Below are positions 38,645 through 48,709 of a DNA stretch of 64,000 nt, one piece after another. The position numbers and the translations under genes were made by a program. The notes under the pieces were generated by a model. That model was not told the origin of the DNA and did no database searches. It saw only the letters and a program-made list of their open reading frames with translations. Source of the DNA: Telluria antibiotica (GTDB lineage Bacteria; Pseudomonadota; Gammaproteobacteria; Burkholderiales; Burkholderiaceae_D); contig NZ_JAAQOM010000009.1 in NCBI RefSeq assembly GCF_011682055.1, forward strand, positions 124,001-188,000. Reading direction: 5' to 3'. The first letter of the stretch is position 1; each line of letters starts with the position of its first letter.

Positions 38645-40078
38645 ATGTTCGATGCAGTCCCCGCAACCGCTTCCGCCACCGGCGAATCCACGGTCGAGTT
38701 CGACGCGGACCTGATCGCCCGGCTGAGCCGCAACGGTCCGCGTTACACGTCGTACCCGACGGCGGACCGGTTCACGGAATCGTTCGGCTACCGCGATTTG
38801 CTGCGCGCCGTGGCCGACCTGCGCACGCGCGGCACCGGCAAGCCGTTGTCGCTGTACGTGCACATCCCGTTCTGCGCCACGGTCTGCTACTACTGCGCCT
38901 GCAACAAGATCGTCACGAAGGATCGCCAGAAAGCGGCGACGTATCTCGCCTACCTGAAGCGCGAGATCGAGATGCAGGGCCGCCTGTTCGCCGGCATCAA
39001 CGACGTCGAGCAGCTGCACCTGGGCGGCGGTACCCCGACGTACCTGTCCGACGGGCAGATGGACGACCTGATGGCGCAACTGCACCGGTGCTTCCGCTTT
39101 GCGCCCGACGCCGACGGCGAATACTCGATCGAGGTCGACCCGCGCACCGTGTCCGTCGAGCGCGTGCACAGCCTGCGGCGCCAGGGTTTCAACCGCATCA
39201 GCCTGGGCGTGCAGGACTTCGACGTGGACGTGCAGCGGGCCGTCAATCGCATCCAGCCGGAGGCGGAGACGCTGGCCGTCATCGCCGCCGCGCGCGCCGC
39301 GGGTTTCCGCTCCGTCAGCATCGACCTGATCTACGGCCTGCCGAAGCAGACGCTGGACACGATGCGCGCGACACTGGACAAGGTCGTCGCCGCCGCGCCC
39401 GACCGCATCGCCGTCTATCACTACGCGCACCTGCCGCACCTGTTCAAGCCGCAGCGCCGCATCGATGAAGGGGCCATGCCCGACAGCGCCACGAAGCTCG
39501 CCATGCTCCAGCTGTGCATCGAGCGCCTGACGGCCGCGGGCTATGTCTACATCGGCATGGACCATTTCGCGCGCCCCGAGGACGACATCGCCGCGGCGCT
39601 GCGCCAGGGCCGACTGCACCGCAACTTCCAGGGCTATTCGACGCACGCGGACACGGACCTCGTCGCGTGCGGCGTGTCCGCCATCAGCGCCGTCGGCGCC
39701 ACGTACAGCCAGAACGTCAGGACGCTCGACGCCTACTACGGTGCGCTCGACCGCAACGAGCTGCCGGTGGCGCGCGGCGTGCGGCTGTCGATGGACGACG
39801 CACTGCGCCGCAGCGTGATCCAGAAGCTGATGTGCCAGTTCGAGCTGTCGATGGAAGCGATCGAACTCGCGTTCCCCATCGTGTTCCGCACGTATTTCGC
39901 GGCCGAACTGGCGCAGCTGGCCGAGTTGGAGCGCGACGGGCTCGTGGAAGTGGGCGACGACTGGATCACCGTCACGCCGAAGGGGCGCCTGTTGATCCGC
40001 AACGTGTGCATGGTGTTCGATCGCTACCTTGCGGCGCCGGCCGCGCGCGGCACGGCCGCGCATTCGAAGACGGTGTGA
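38645..40078 (+). CDS. hemN: Oxygen-independent coproporphyrinogen III dehydrogenase
   Basis: Radical-SAM enzyme of 477 aa that converts coproporphyrinogen III to protoporphyrinogen IX without oxygen, in haem synthesis. The cluster motif is PFCATVCYYCACN (Cys77, Cys81, Cys84 plus Cys86), and GGGTPTYL, the N-terminal GPRYTSYPTADRF and YIGMDHFARPEDD are hallmarks of true HemN, unlike HemW. ATG at 38645 has AGGAG 8 nt upstream. It precedes the SafE-like, ccoI and ccoS genes, so haem supply and cbb3 oxidase assembly are linked, apparently under Fnr. Confidence 0.95.
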   Translation: MFDAVPATASATGESTVEFDADLIARLSRNGPRYTSYPTADRFTESFGYRDLLRAVADLRTRGTGKPLSLYVHIPFCATVCYYCACNKIVTKDRQKAATYLAYLKREIEMQGRLFAGINDVEQLHLGGGTPTYLSDGQMDDLMAQLHRCFRFAPDADGEYSIEVDPRTVSVERVHSLRRQGFNRISLGVQDFDVDVQRAVNRIQPEAETLAVIAAARAAGFRSVSIDLIYGLPKQTLDTMRATLDKVVAAAPDRIAVYHYAHLPHLFKPQRRIDEGAMPDSATKLAMLQLCIERLTAAGYVYIGMDHFARPEDDIAAALRQGRLHRNFQGYSTHADTDLVACGVSAISAVGATYSQNVRTLDAYYGALDRNELPVARGVRLSMDDALRRSVIQKLMCQFELSMEAIELAFPIVFRTYFAAELAQLAELERDGLVEVGDDWITVTPKGRLLIRNVCMVFDRYLAAPAARGTAAHSKTV

Positions 40079-40082
40079 CGGC

Positions 40083-40832
40083 ATGAACCTCGTCGCCCTC
40101 GTTCCCGTGTTCGTCGTCGGCCTGCTGGGCAGCGTCCATTGCGCCGGCATGTGCGGCGGGATCGTCGGCGCGCTGTCGGTGGCGCCGTCGGTCGGCCGCG
40201 TCGTGCCCGTGAAGGTCGCGGCCGCGCGCGCGCCGCTCGCCAACGTCCTCGCGTACAACACGGGCCGGATCGGCAGCTACGTGCTTGCGGGCGCGCTGGC
40301 CGGCGGCCTCGCGCAGGGGGCGCACGCGCTCACGCGGCTGCCCGCGCTGCAGGCCGGCGCCTACTGGCTCGCGAACCTGATGCTGGCCGCGCTCGGCCTG
40401 TACCTGATGGATGCGTGGCGCGGCCTCGCGCGGCTGGAGCGGGGAGGACAGGTCGTGTGGCGCGGCGTGAAGCCGCTGCTGCGCACGATCGGGCCGCTGG
40501 ACGGGCCGGGCCGCATGCTCGCCGCGGGTGCCGTGTGGGGCTGGCTGCCGTGCGGGATGGTCTACAGCGTCCTCGTCACCGCGATGCTGAGCGGCGGCGT
40601 CGCCAGCGGCGCGCTCGTGATGCTGGCGTTCGGGCTCGGCACCTTGCCCATGCTGCTGGGCCTGGGCCTCGCGGGCGCGCGCCTGCGGGGTGCGCTCGCG
40701 CGCCCGCGCGTGCGGCACGCGTGCGGGGCCCTCGTGCTGGGCTTCGGCCTGCTGGGCCTCGCGCGCGCGGCCGACGGCCTGCCGCACGGCTGGGTGCAAG
40801 ACCTGTGCCTCGCGCCGGGGGCGCACGCATGA
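40083..40832 (+). CDS. Sulfite exporter TauE/SafE-like (UreH-type) membrane protein
   Basis: A 249-aa polytopic protein with six or seven helices. The N-terminal GLLGSVHCAGMCGGIVGAL and the later GWLPCGMVYSVLVTAM are the paired Cys-containing motifs of the SafE/UreH-like group, commonly encoded between or beside ccoI, ccoG and ccoS. Some members affect copper or haem handling in cytochrome oxidase assembly; sulfite transport is only a family label. It follows hemN by 4 bp, and its TGA overlaps the ccoI ATG. Confidence 0.82.
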   Translation: MNLVALVPVFVVGLLGSVHCAGMCGGIVGALSVAPSVGRVVPVKVAAARAPLANVLAYNTGRIGSYVLAGALAGGLAQGAHALTRLPALQAGAYWLANLMLAALGLYLMDAWRGLARLERGGQVVWRGVKPLLRTIGPLDGPGRMLAAGAVWGWLPCGMVYSVLVTAMLSGGVASGALVMLAFGLGTLPMLLGLGLAGARLRGALARPRVRHACGALVLGFGLLGLARAADGLPHGWVQDLCLAPGAHA

Positions 40833-43228
40833 CCGCCGCCTGCGTCGACGCCGCCGCCTGCTACCACTGCGGCCATCCCGCGCCGGAGTCGAGTCGCTGG
40901 TCGGCCGTCGTGGACGGCGCGGCGCGCGCCATGTGCTGCCCCGGCTGCGCCGCGGCCGCCGAGGCGATCGCGGACGCCGGCCTGTCCGGTTACTACGGCC
41001 AGCGTACGGCGTTCGCTGCGCCGGCCGCCGCCGATGCCGATGCCGACCTCGGCCGGCTGCGCGCCTACGACGACGCGGTCGATGCCGGCGACGCCGTGTT
41101 CACCGTCGAAGGCATCCGCTGCGCCGCGTGCGTGTGGCTGATCGAACGGCGCGTGGCCGCGCTGGCCGGCGTGACGGAAGCGCTGCTGAACGTGGCGACC
41201 GAGCGCCTGCGCGTGCGCTGGGACCCGGCCGCGTGCCGTGCGAGCGACATCCTGGCCGCGCTGCGCACGATCGGCTACACGGCGTATCCCCTCGACGCGC
41301 AGCGCCAGGCGGCCCGCCTCGACCGCGAGCGCAAGACCTTGTTCCGCCGCCTGTTCGTGGCGGGCCTGTCGATGATGCAGGTGATGATGTATGCGTTCCC
41401 CGTCTACCTGGCGACTGAGGGCACGATGGACGCGGACATGCGCGCGCTGATGAACTGGTCGGCGCTGCTCCTCACCGTGCCGGCCGTCGGCTATGCCGCG
41501 TGGCCGTTCCTCGTTGGCGCGTGGGGCGACGTGCGCCGTGGCGTCGCGGGCATGGACGTGCCGGTTGCAATGGGCATCGTCGTCGCATTCGGCGCCAGCG
41601 CGGCGGCCGTCGTGCGCGGCCAGGGCGAGGTGTACTTCGATTCGATCACGATGTTCGTGTTCCTGCTGCTGGGCAGCCGCTACCTCGAACTGGACGCGAG
41701 ACGGCGCGCCGCCCGCGCGCTCGACGGCCTGCAGCGCGCGACCCCGGCGACGGCATTGCGCATGGCCGACTGGCCGTCCGCGCGCGCGACGGACCTCGTC
41801 GCCGCGGAGCATCTCGTGCCGGGCGACGTGGTGCTCGTCGCACCGGGCGAGGCGGTGCCGGCCGACGGCCACATCCTCGAAGGCGACACGGAGATCGACC
41901 TGGCTTTGCTGACGGGCGAAAGCCGCACGCGCGGCATGGGCCCGGGCGACGCGCTGCCCGGCGGCGCCGTCAACGTCGCGCAGGCGATCGTCGTGCGCAT
42001 GACGAGCGGCGCGCGCGACAGCACCCTGGCGCTGCTCGTGCGCCTCGTCGAGCGGGCCGGCCAGAACAAGCCGGCGCTGGCGTTGTGGGCCGACCGCGTC
42101 GGCGCATGGTTCGTGCTCGCGCTGCTGGCGCTGACGGGGATCGTGTTCGCCGGCTGGCAGGTCGTCGATCCGGCGCGCGCCTGGCCGGCGGCGATCGCCG
42201 TGCTCGTCGTGTCGTGCCCGTGCGCGCTGTCGCTGGCGACGCCGACGGCGCTGGCCGCCGCCACCGACCGCCTGCTGCGGCGGGGCGCGCTTGCCGTCAA
42301 GCCGCACGTGCTGGAAACGCTGGGGCGCGCGACGCACGTCGTGTTCGACAAGACGGGCACGCTGACCGACGGCCACCCGACGCTGAGCAGCACGACGACG
42401 TTCGGCGGCGCGAGCCCGCGCATGGCGCTGCAGCTCGCGGCCGCGCTGGAGGCGGGCAGCGCGCACCCGCTGGCCCGGGCCATCCGCGATGCGGCCGGCC
42501 CTCCGCTGCTGTCGGCAGGCTCGCGGCACCACACGCTCGGGCAGGGCGTCGAAGGCGAGATCGGCGGCCGCCGCTACCGGCTCGGCAACGCCTCGTTCGT
42601 CGCGGCCATCGCGGGCGGCGCTGCGCCTTCCGGGCCGGCCGGTGGTGCGACCGTGGTCTGGCTCGGCAGCGCCATGGGCTGGACGGCGCGCTTCGACCTC
42701 GTCGACGCATTGCGTCCCGAGGCGCGCGCCATCGTGGCGGGGTTGCGCGCGTCCGGCAAGACGGCGCTGCTGCTGTCCGGCGATGACGACGGGCCCGTTC
42801 GCGAGGCCGCCGCGCAGCTCGGCATCGACCACGCGCTCGGCAACCAGCGGCCCGAGGACAAGCTGAGCGTCGTACGCGCCCTGCAGGCGGAAGGTGCCGT
42901 CGTGGCGATGGTGGGCGATGGCATCAACGACGCGGCCGTGCTGTCGGGCGCGGACGTGTCGTTCGCGATGGGGCGGGGCGCGCAGCTTGCGCAGTTGCAC
43001 GCGGATTGCGTCCTGCTGGGCGACGGCCTCGCACCGCTGGCAGCCGCGCTGGACACGGCGGCATCCACGTTGCGCGTGATCCGCCAGAACCTGGGCTGGG
43101 CCATGCTGTACAACGCGACCGCGATCCCGGCGGCCGCGAGCGGCTTGCTGAATCCGTGGCTGTCGGGGGCGGGCATGGCGGCCAGCTCGGCGCTGGTCGT
43201 GCTCAACGCGCTGCGGCTGCGGCGCTGA
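40829..43228 (+). CDS. ccoI: Copper-exporting P1B-type ATPase for cbb3 oxidase assembly
   Basis: A 799-aa ATPase (FixI/CopA2 type) that moves Cu(I) to the periplasm for cbb3 cytochrome oxidase. The N-terminus has the CcoI-typical Cys cluster YHCGHPAP and MCCPGCAAAAEAI, then a heavy-metal-associated domain with GIRCAACVWLIE, eight helices, CPC in VVSCPCALSLATPTALA, the phosphorylation site DKTGTLTDG, and the hinge MVGDGINDAAVLSGADVSFAMG. The position between a SafE-like gene and ccoS and close to ccoNOQP distinguishes it from a copper-tolerance pump. Confidence 0.94.
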   Translation: MTAACVDAAACYHCGHPAPESSRWSAVVDGAARAMCCPGCAAAAEAIADAGLSGYYGQRTAFAAPAAADADADLGRLRAYDDAVDAGDAVFTVEGIRCAACVWLIERRVAALAGVTEALLNVATERLRVRWDPAACRASDILAALRTIGYTAYPLDAQRQAARLDRERKTLFRRLFVAGLSMMQVMMYAFPVYLATEGTMDADMRALMNWSALLLTVPAVGYAAWPFLVGAWGDVRRGVAGMDVPVAMGIVVAFGASAAAVVRGQGEVYFDSITMFVFLLLGSRYLELDARRRAARALDGLQRATPATALRMADWPSARATDLVAAEHLVPGDVVLVAPGEAVPADGHILEGDTEIDLALLTGESRTRGMGPGDALPGGAVNVAQAIVVRMTSGARDSTLALLVRLVERAGQNKPALALWADRVGAWFVLALLALTGIVFAGWQVVDPARAWPAAIAVLVVSCPCALSLATPTALAAATDRLLRRGALAVKPHVLETLGRATHVVFDKTGTLTDGHPTLSSTTTFGGASPRMALQLAAALEAGSAHPLARAIRDAAGPPLLSAGSRHHTLGQGVEGEIGGRRYRLGNASFVAAIAGGAAPSGPAGGATVVWLGSAMGWTARFDLVDALRPEARAIVAGLRASGKTALLLSGDDDGPVREAAAQLGIDHALGNQRPEDKLSVVRALQAEGAVVAMVGDGINDAAVLSGADVSFAMGRGAQLAQLHADCVLLGDGLAPLAAALDTAASTLRVIRQNLGWAMLYNATAIPAAASGLLNPWLSGAGMAASSALVVLNALRLRR

Positions 43229-43238
43229 GGAGAAGGTG

Positions 43239-43376
43239 ATGGAAGCCTTGTATTTGCTGGTGCCGTTGTCCGTGATCGTCGTCGCGTTCGCCGTGTGGAT
43301 CTTCTTCGGCGCGGCGGACAGCGGGCAGTTCGACGACCTCGAAGGCCCGGCCCTCAGAATATTGAATGACGAGTAG
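43239..43376 (+). CDS. ccoS: cbb3-type cytochrome oxidase assembly protein CcoS
   Basis: A 45-aa protein with one transmembrane helix (LLVPLSVIVVAFAVWIFF) followed by the CcoS hallmark GAADSGQFDDLEGPALRIL. Required in related bacteria for insertion of haem and copper cofactors into the cbb3 oxidase. ATG at 43239 follows GGAGAAGG, 11 bp after ccoI. The last codons and stop merge into repeat copy B. Confidence 0.93.
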   Translation: MEALYLLVPLSVIVVAFAVWIFFGAADSGQFDDLEGPALRILNDE

Positions 43377-43472
43377 GGTGGGCACCCCGTGCCCACGCGA
43401 ACGCTGGCGAACCGCATACGTCCGCTTGGGCACGTTTCATTTGGGGCCACCGGCCCCAAATGCCCACCCTAC
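43373..43472. repeat. Dispersed palindromic repeat, copy B
   Basis: Starts GTAGGGTGGGCACCCCGTGC and ends ATGCCCACCCTAC, a 100-bp element with inverted ends and an inner hairpin TTGGGGCC-ACC-GGCCCCAA. It overlaps the ccoS stop codon at one end and the stop of the convergent DksA-like gene at the other, so it fills the whole space between two genes and may act as a bidirectional terminator. Confidence 0.8.
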
Positions 43473-43867
43473 ATGCTGGGTCCACGGCCGGTGCGCTGGT
43501 CGTGCTCGATCCGCTCCTGGCACGCGATGCACGTGCGCACGGTGGGCGTGGCGAGCAGCCGCGCTTCCGGAATCTCGCGTCCGCACGACTCGCAGATGCC
43601 GATCGCCCCTGAATCCAGCCGGCCGATCGCGGCGTCGATCTCGTGCAGCAGGTTCGTCTCGTGCTCGGCCAGGTGTTCCTCGTTATGGCTGAGCATTTCG
43701 CCGGCCGGCGCGTCGTCGTTCTGACCCATGTGGGCGTTCGGCGCGATCGCGGGGCGGTCGTCCGTATCGCCGGCCGTGCGTGCGCGTACCGTGGCGAGCA
43801 CGTCGTCGCGGCTCTTGTGCAGGCGCTTGCCGAGTTCTTCGTGGAGTTCCGGTGAGATTGGCGGCAT
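43469..43867 (-). CDS. TraR/DksA family zinc-finger protein
   Basis: A 132-aa protein: N-terminal coiled-coil (residues about 5-85) and a C4 zinc finger CESCG ... CIACQ at the C-terminus. DksA relatives bind the RNA polymerase secondary channel and modify transcription with ppGpp. The coiled-coil tip of true DksA has a DxxDxA motif; here the corresponding region has only partial similarity, so it is a paralogue. Its stop lies in repeat copy B. The divergent ccoN operon starts about 240 bp upstream. Confidence 0.85.
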   Translation of the reverse strand: MPPISPELHEELGKRLHKSRDDVLATVRARTAGDTDDRPAIAPNAHMGQNDDAPAGEMLSHNEEHLAEHETNLLHEIDAAIGRLDSGAIGICESCGREIPEARLLATPTVRTCIACQERIEHDQRTGRGPSM

Positions 43868-44024
43868 GGTCGTCGTCCTTTGTGTCGGTCAGTTTGCGGT
43901 CAGTGTGGCGGGACCATCGAGCCTCATGTTTGACTCAGGTCATTTCGTGCGTTCGTAACGCCAGTCTGCTTTCAGCAACGCGGAGGAAGCAGCGCGCTTC
44001 TTCCTTCGACCCAATCTGGACTTT

Positions 44025-44038
44025 TTGATTCACATCAA
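44025..44038. promoter_or_regulatory. Fnr box upstream of ccoN
   Basis: TTGAT-TCAC-ATCAA, perfect consensus, 68 bp before the ccoN start. cbb3 oxidase operons are classical Fnr/Anr targets. The 43868-44105 gap contains nothing else I recognise. Confidence 0.9.
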
Positions 44039-44105
44039 GGATTTCGAACCCCCAGGAAACCTACCCTGACGGTGTCATCTTTTCTTCTTATCGCAGGAGT
44101 GCATC

Positions 44106-45554
44106 TTGGACAGCAGTCTAAACTATAACGACAAGATCGTGCGCCAGTTTGCCATCGCCACCGTCTTCTGGGGCGTGGTGGGCATGCTGGCGGGCGTGTG
44201 GATTGCCGCGCAGCTCGCCTGGCCGACATTGAACTTCGACATTCCATGGCTCACGTACGGGCGGCTCAGGCCCCTGCACACGAACGCCGTGATCTTTGCG
44301 TTCGGCATCTGCGGCCTGTTCGCCACGTCCTATTATGTCGTGCAGCGCACGTGCCAGGTCCGGCTGTTCTCGGACAAGCTGGCGTCGTTCACGTTCTGGG
44401 GCTGGCAGGCCGTGCTCGCGTCGGCCGCCATCACCTTGCCGATGGGCTTCACGCGCGGCAAGGAATACGCCGAGCTGGAATGGCCCATTTCCATCCTCAT
44501 CGCCATCGTGTGGGTCGGGTACGCGATCGTGTTCTTCGGCACGATCATCAAGCGCCGTGTGCAGCACATCTACGTCGCCAACTGGTTCTTCGGCGGCTAC
44601 ATCCTCGCGGTCGCGATCCTCCACATCGTCAACGGCATGTCGATGCCCGTCAGCTTCATGAAGTCGTACTCGATGTACGCGGGCGTGCAGGACGCGATGA
44701 TCCAGTGGTGGTACGGCCACAACGCCGTCGGCTTCATCCTCACGGCCGGCTACCTTGGCATGGTGTACTACTTCATCCCGAAGCAGGCCGAGCGCCCCGT
44801 GTACTCGTACCGCCTGTCGATCGTGCACTTCTGGGCACTGATCTTCACGTACATGTGGGCCGGCCCGCACCACCTGCACTACACGGCGCTTCCCGACTGG
44901 ACGCAGTCGATCGGCATGGTGTTCTCGCTGATCCTGCTTGCACCGTCGTGGGGCGGCATGATCAACGGGATCATGACCCTGTCCGGCGCTTGGCACAAGC
45001 TGCGCTCGGATCCGCTGCTGAAATTCATGATCGTCTCGCTGTCGTTCTACGGCATGGCCACGTTCGAGGGCCCGATGATGTCCATCAAGACGATCAACTC
45101 GCTGTCGCACTACACGGACTGGGGCATCGCCCACGTGCACGGCGGCGCGCTGGGCTGGGTCGGCTTCATCACGATGGGCTCCCTGTACTACCTGATCCCG
45201 CGCGTCGCGGGCAAGAAGCAGATGGCGAGCATGGCCCTCGTCGAGACGCACTTCTGGCTGGGCACCATCGGCATCGTGCTGTACATCGCCGCGATGTGGA
45301 TCGCCGGCGTGATGCAGGGCCTGATGTGGCGCGCCGTGAACCCGGACGGCACCCTGACGTACACGTTCGTCGAGGGCGTCAAGGCGACGTATCCGTACTA
45401 CGTGATCCGCTTCGGCGGCGGCCTGATGTACCTGAGCGGCATGTGCCTGATGGCGTACAACACGTGGCTCACGCTGCGCGGCACGCAGACGCCGGTCGTG
45501 CGCATCCCCGCGCCGCACCGCGCTGCAGCGCACGCCGCCCCGGAACACGCCTGA
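44106..45554 (+). CDS. ccoN: cbb3-type cytochrome c oxidase subunit I
   Basis: Catalytic subunit (482 aa) of the high-affinity terminal oxidase; reduces oxygen to water at haem b3-CuB and pumps protons. Twelve helices; haem and CuB ligands lie in [39 protein letters not shown] and [13 protein letters not shown]. The start is TTG at 44106, supported by AGGAG 7 nt upstream and by the conserved [10 protein letters not shown]-terminus. First gene of ccoNOQPGH. Confidence 0.96.
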   Translation: MDSSLNYNDKIVRQFAIATVFWGVVGMLAGVWIAAQLAWPTLNFDIPWLTYGRLRPLHTNAVIFAFGICGLFATSYYVVQRTCQVRLFSDKLASFTFWGWQAVLASAAITLPMGFTRGKEYAELEWPISILIAIVWVGYAIVFFGTIIKRRVQHIYVANWFFGGYILAVAILHIVNGMSMPVSFMKSYSMYAGVQDAMIQWWYGHNAVGFILTAGYLGMVYYFIPKQAERPVYSYRLSIVHFWALIFTYMWAGPHHLHYTALPDWTQSIGMVFSLILLAPSWGGMINGIMTLSGAWHKLRSDPLLKFMIVSLSFYGMATFEGPMMSIKTINSLSHYTDWGIAHVHGGALGWVGFITMGSLYYLIPRVAGKKQMASMALVETHFWLGTIGIVLYIAAMWIAGVMQGLMWRAVNPDGTLTYTFVEGVKATYPYYVIRFGGGLMYLSGMCLMAYNTWLTLRGTQTPVVRIPAPHRAAAHAAPEHA

Positions 45555-45575
45555 CCACAACCCGCAGGAGAAACC

Positions 45576-46190
45576 ATGAAATTCACCCATGAGTGGATCG
45601 AGAAGAACCCATGGCTGCTGATCGGCCTGATCCTCGTCGTCGTGTCGTTCGGCGGCCTCGTCGAGATCGTGCCGCTGTTCTTCCAGCATTCGACCACCGA
45701 GCCCGTCGCCGGCCTGAAGCCGTATTCGCCGCTGCGCCTCGCGGGCCGCGACGTCTACATCCGCGAAGGCTGCTACAACTGCCACTCGCAGATGATCCGT
45801 CCGTTCCGCGCCGAGACGGAGCGCTACGGCCACTACTCGGTCGCGGGCGAATTCGTCTACGACCACCCGTTCCAGTGGGGCTCGAAGCGCACGGGCCCCG
45901 ACCTCGCGCGCGTGGGCGGCCGCTATTCGGACGAATGGCACCGCACCCATCTCGACAACCCGCGCGACGTCGTGCCGGAATCGAACATGCCGGGCTATCC
46001 GTGGCTGGCGCAGACGAAACTGGAACCGCAATCGATCGTGCCGAAGATGCGCGCGATGCAGCGCCTGAACGTCCCCTACACGGAGCAGGACATCAAGGAG
46101 GCCCCGGCCCAGCTGGCCGACAAGACGGAGCAGGATGCGCTGGTCGCCTACCTGCAGGGTCTCGGTACGCAAATCAAGAATCGGAATTAG
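45576..46190 (+). CDS. ccoO: cbb3-type cytochrome c oxidase subunit II (monohaem cytochrome c)
   Basis: A 204-aa membrane-anchored cytochrome c. One N-terminal helix ([23 protein letters not shown]) and the haem-binding [14 protein letters not shown]; the Met ligand is in [10 protein letters not shown]. Transfers electrons from CcoP to the catalytic subunit. ATG at 45576 follows AGGAG. Confidence 0.96.
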   Translation: MKFTHEWIEKNPWLLIGLILVVVSFGGLVEIVPLFFQHSTTEPVAGLKPYSPLRLAGRDVYIREGCYNCHSQMIRPFRAETERYGHYSVAGEFVYDHPFQWGSKRTGPDLARVGGRYSDEWHRTHLDNPRDVVPESNMPGYPWLAQTKLEPQSIVPKMRAMQRLNVPYTEQDIKEAPAQLADKTEQDALVAYLQGLGTQIKNRN

Positions 46191-46198
46191 GAACTGAC

Positions 46199-46369
46199 AT
46201 GGCCATCGAACACATTTTCGACGACGCGAGCCGCGTGATGACGATCGTGAGCTTCGCGACCTTCCTCGGCATCCTCGGGTGGACTTATCTGCTGCGCGAC
46301 GAGCGGGACTTCGCCGCCACCGCCGCGCTGCCCTTCGCGGACGACGACGTGGAGGACGATTATGTCTGA
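46199..46369 (+). CDS. ccoQ: cbb3-type cytochrome oxidase subunit CcoQ
   Basis: A 56-aa single-helix subunit (VMTIVSFATFLGILGWTYLL followed by RDERDFAATAALPFADDD). It stabilises the complex in related bacteria. Starts 9 bp after the ccoO stop and overlaps ccoP by 8 bp. Confidence 0.92.
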   Translation: MAIEHIFDDASRVMTIVSFATFLGILGWTYLLRDERDFAATAALPFADDDVEDDYV

Positions 46370-47303
46370 CTTCACGAGCGGTTTCTGGAACTGGTACGTC
46401 ACCCTGATCACGGTGCTGGGCATCGCCGGCTGCGCGATCCTGCTGTGGTCGCAGTCGCGCCACAAGGTGCGCCTGGACGACAGGGGCCAGCCGGAAAAGA
46501 CGACGGGCCACGTGTGGGACGAGGACCTGACGGAGCTGAACACGCCGATGCCGCGCTGGTGGATGATCATGTTCTATCTCACCATCGTGTTCGCCGTGGG
46601 CTACCTGATCCTGTATCCGGGCCTCGGCAGCCATGCCGGCCGCCTCGGCTGGCAATCGGCGGGCGCCTACAAGCAGGAGCTGGCGAAAGCCGACGCGGAC
46701 TACGGTCCCCTGTTCGCGCAATACCTGAAGCGCGACCTGAAGGACGTCGCGGCCGATCCGCAGGCCCGCGCCATCGGCGAGCGCCTGTTCCTCACGTACT
46801 GCGCGCAATGCCACGGCTCCGATGCCCGCGGCAACAAGGGGTACCCGAACCTGACCGACAACGACTGGCTGTACGGCGGCGACCCGTCCGTGATCAAGGA
46901 AACGATCATGAAGGGCCGCAACGGCGTGATGCCGCCGATGGGCGCGGCGCTCGGGTCCGATACGGACGTCGAGAACGTCGCCCACTACGTATTGAGCCTG
47001 TCGGGCGCGCCGGCCGACCCGATCAAGGTCGCCTACGGCAAGTCGAAATTCGCGGCGTGCGCCGCCTGTCACGGCGCCGACGCGCACGGCAACCAGATGA
47101 TCGGCTCGCCGAACCTGACGGACAAGGTGTGGCTGTACGGCGGCAGCCCGGAGACCGTGATGGAAACCATCCGCAAGGGCCGCAACAACACGATGCCGGC
47201 TTGGGGCGAATTCCTCGGCGAGGGTAAGGTGCAGGTGCTGGCCGCCTACGTGTGGAGCCTGTCCAACACGCCCGGCGCGCAACATGAGGTAGCGGCGAAA
47301 TGA
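46362..47303 (+). CDS. ccoP: cbb3-type cytochrome c oxidase subunit III (dihaem cytochrome c)
   Basis: A 313-aa dihaem cytochrome that accepts electrons from periplasmic cytochrome c. N-terminal helix WYVTLITVLGIAGCAILLW, a second helix WMIMFYLTIVFAVGYLILYP, then two haem sites CAQCH and CAACH with Met ligands in GVMPPMG and TMPAWG. The HVWDEDLTELNTPMPRWW segment is typical of CcoP. Overlaps ccoG by 4 bp. Confidence 0.96.
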   Translation: MSDFTSGFWNWYVTLITVLGIAGCAILLWSQSRHKVRLDDRGQPEKTTGHVWDEDLTELNTPMPRWWMIMFYLTIVFAVGYLILYPGLGSHAGRLGWQSAGAYKQELAKADADYGPLFAQYLKRDLKDVAADPQARAIGERLFLTYCAQCHGSDARGNKGYPNLTDNDWLYGGDPSVIKETIMKGRNGVMPPMGAALGSDTDVENVAHYVLSLSGAPADPIKVAYGKSKFAACAACHGADAHGNQMIGSPNLTDKVWLYGGSPETVMETIRKGRNNTMPAWGEFLGEGKVQVLAAYVWSLSNTPGAQHEVAAK

Positions 47304-48682
47304 ATGCGCGTGCGCCGAAGGAAGCCGTCATCAAGATGTACGCCAGGCGCGAGGCCATCCACCCGCGCGAGGTGAAAGGACGGTTCGCCACGCTGCGGTG
47401 GGCCTGCGTCTGGCTCACGCAGGCCCTGTTCTACGGCCTGCCGTGGCTCTCCATGCATGGCCGCCAGGCCGTGCTGTTCGATCTCGGCGCACGCAAGTTC
47501 CACCTGTTCGGCCTCGTGCTGTGGCCGCAGGATTTCATCTATCTCGCGGGCTTGCTGATCATCTGCGCCTATGGCCTGTTCCTCGTGACGGCCGTGGCGG
47601 GGCGCGTGTGGTGCGGCTATGCGTGCCCGCAGACGGTGTACACGGAGATCTTCCTGTGGATCGAACGCCGCATCGAAGGCGATCGCAGCGCGCGCATCCG
47701 CCTCGATCGCCAGCCGTGGACGGCGCAGAAAGTCGCGCGGCGCACCGCGAAGCACCTCGCGTGGGGTGCCGTTGCGCTGTGGACGGGCTTCACGTTCGTC
47801 GGCTACTTCACGCCGATTCGCGCGCTGGGTGACGCGGTGGCGCACCTGGGGCTCGGCCCGTGGGAAACGTTCTGGGTGCTGTTCTACAGCTTCGCCACGT
47901 ACGGCAACGCGGGCTGGATGCGCGAGCAGGTGTGCAAGTACATGTGCCCGTACGCCCGCTTCCAGAGCGCGATGTTCGACCACGACACGCTGATCGTCAG
48001 CTACGACGGGGCGCGCGGCGAACCGCGCCGCGCGGCCCGCGACGGCACGCGCGGCGACTGCATCGACTGCTCGCTGTGCGTGCAGGTCTGCCCCACCGGC
48101 ATCGACATCCGCAACGGCCTGCAGTACGAATGCATCGGCTGCGCCGCCTGCGTCGATGCGTGCGACACCGTGATGGACAAGGTGGGCAAGCCGCAGGGCC
48201 TGATCCGCTACGCGACAGAGAATGCGCTGGCCGGCCGCTGGAACCCCAAGCAGATCCGCGCGCGCCTGCTGCGCCCGCGCACGATCGGCTATGGCATCGT
48301 GCTGCTGCTGATGGCGGCGGGCATGAGCACGGCGCTGGCGCTGCGCACGCCGCTGAAGCTGGACGTGATCCGCGACCGCGGCTCCATGGGCCGCGAAGTG
48401 GACGGCGGCCGCATCGAGAACGTGTACCGGCTGCAGCTGATGAACACGGGCGAACGCGAACACCTGTTCCGCATCCGGGTTGCAGGCATTCCGACGGCGA
48501 CCGTCGTCGACGAAGACGTCGTCGAGCTGGCCGGCGCGTCCGCCCGCGCCGTGCCCGTGCGCGTGCGCGTGGACCATGGCGCCGCCCACACCGGGTCGAA
48601 CGCGCTGGCGTTCGCCGTGGCGGCCGAGGACGACCCCGTGCTGCACGTGACGGAAAAAGCCGTCTTCATCGTGCCGCGCTGA
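47300..48682 (+). CDS. ccoG: cbb3 oxidase accessory protein CcoG (polyferredoxin)
   Basis: A 460-aa membrane protein with two 4Fe-4S motifs (CIDCSLCVQVCPTGID and CIGCAACVDACDTVMD), five helices, the N-terminal RFATLRWACVWLTQALFYGLPWL-type region and a C-terminal Ig-like FixG domain. CcoG reduces Cu(II) to Cu(I) for oxidase assembly in related bacteria. ATG overlaps the ccoP stop. Confidence 0.94.
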   Translation: MNARAPKEAVIKMYARREAIHPREVKGRFATLRWACVWLTQALFYGLPWLSMHGRQAVLFDLGARKFHLFGLVLWPQDFIYLAGLLIICAYGLFLVTAVAGRVWCGYACPQTVYTEIFLWIERRIEGDRSARIRLDRQPWTAQKVARRTAKHLAWGAVALWTGFTFVGYFTPIRALGDAVAHLGLGPWETFWVLFYSFATYGNAGWMREQVCKYMCPYARFQSAMFDHDTLIVSYDGARGEPRRAARDGTRGDCIDCSLCVQVCPTGIDIRNGLQYECIGCAACVDACDTVMDKVGKPQGLIRYATENALAGRWNPKQIRARLLRPRTIGYGIVLLLMAAGMSTALALRTPLKLDVIRDRGSMGREVDGGRIENVYRLQLMNTGEREHLFRIRVAGIPTATVVDEDVVELAGASARAVPVRVRVDHGAAHTGSNALAFAVAAEDDPVLHVTEKAVFIVPR

Positions 48683-48709
48683 ACCACATTAGGATAAAGG
48701 AATAAGGAC

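Noticed and set aside
40083..40832. Calling this gene a sulfite exporter on the family name
   Set aside because: The cysteine motifs and its place between hemN and ccoI point to oxidase assembly; no sulfur metabolism genes are nearby.
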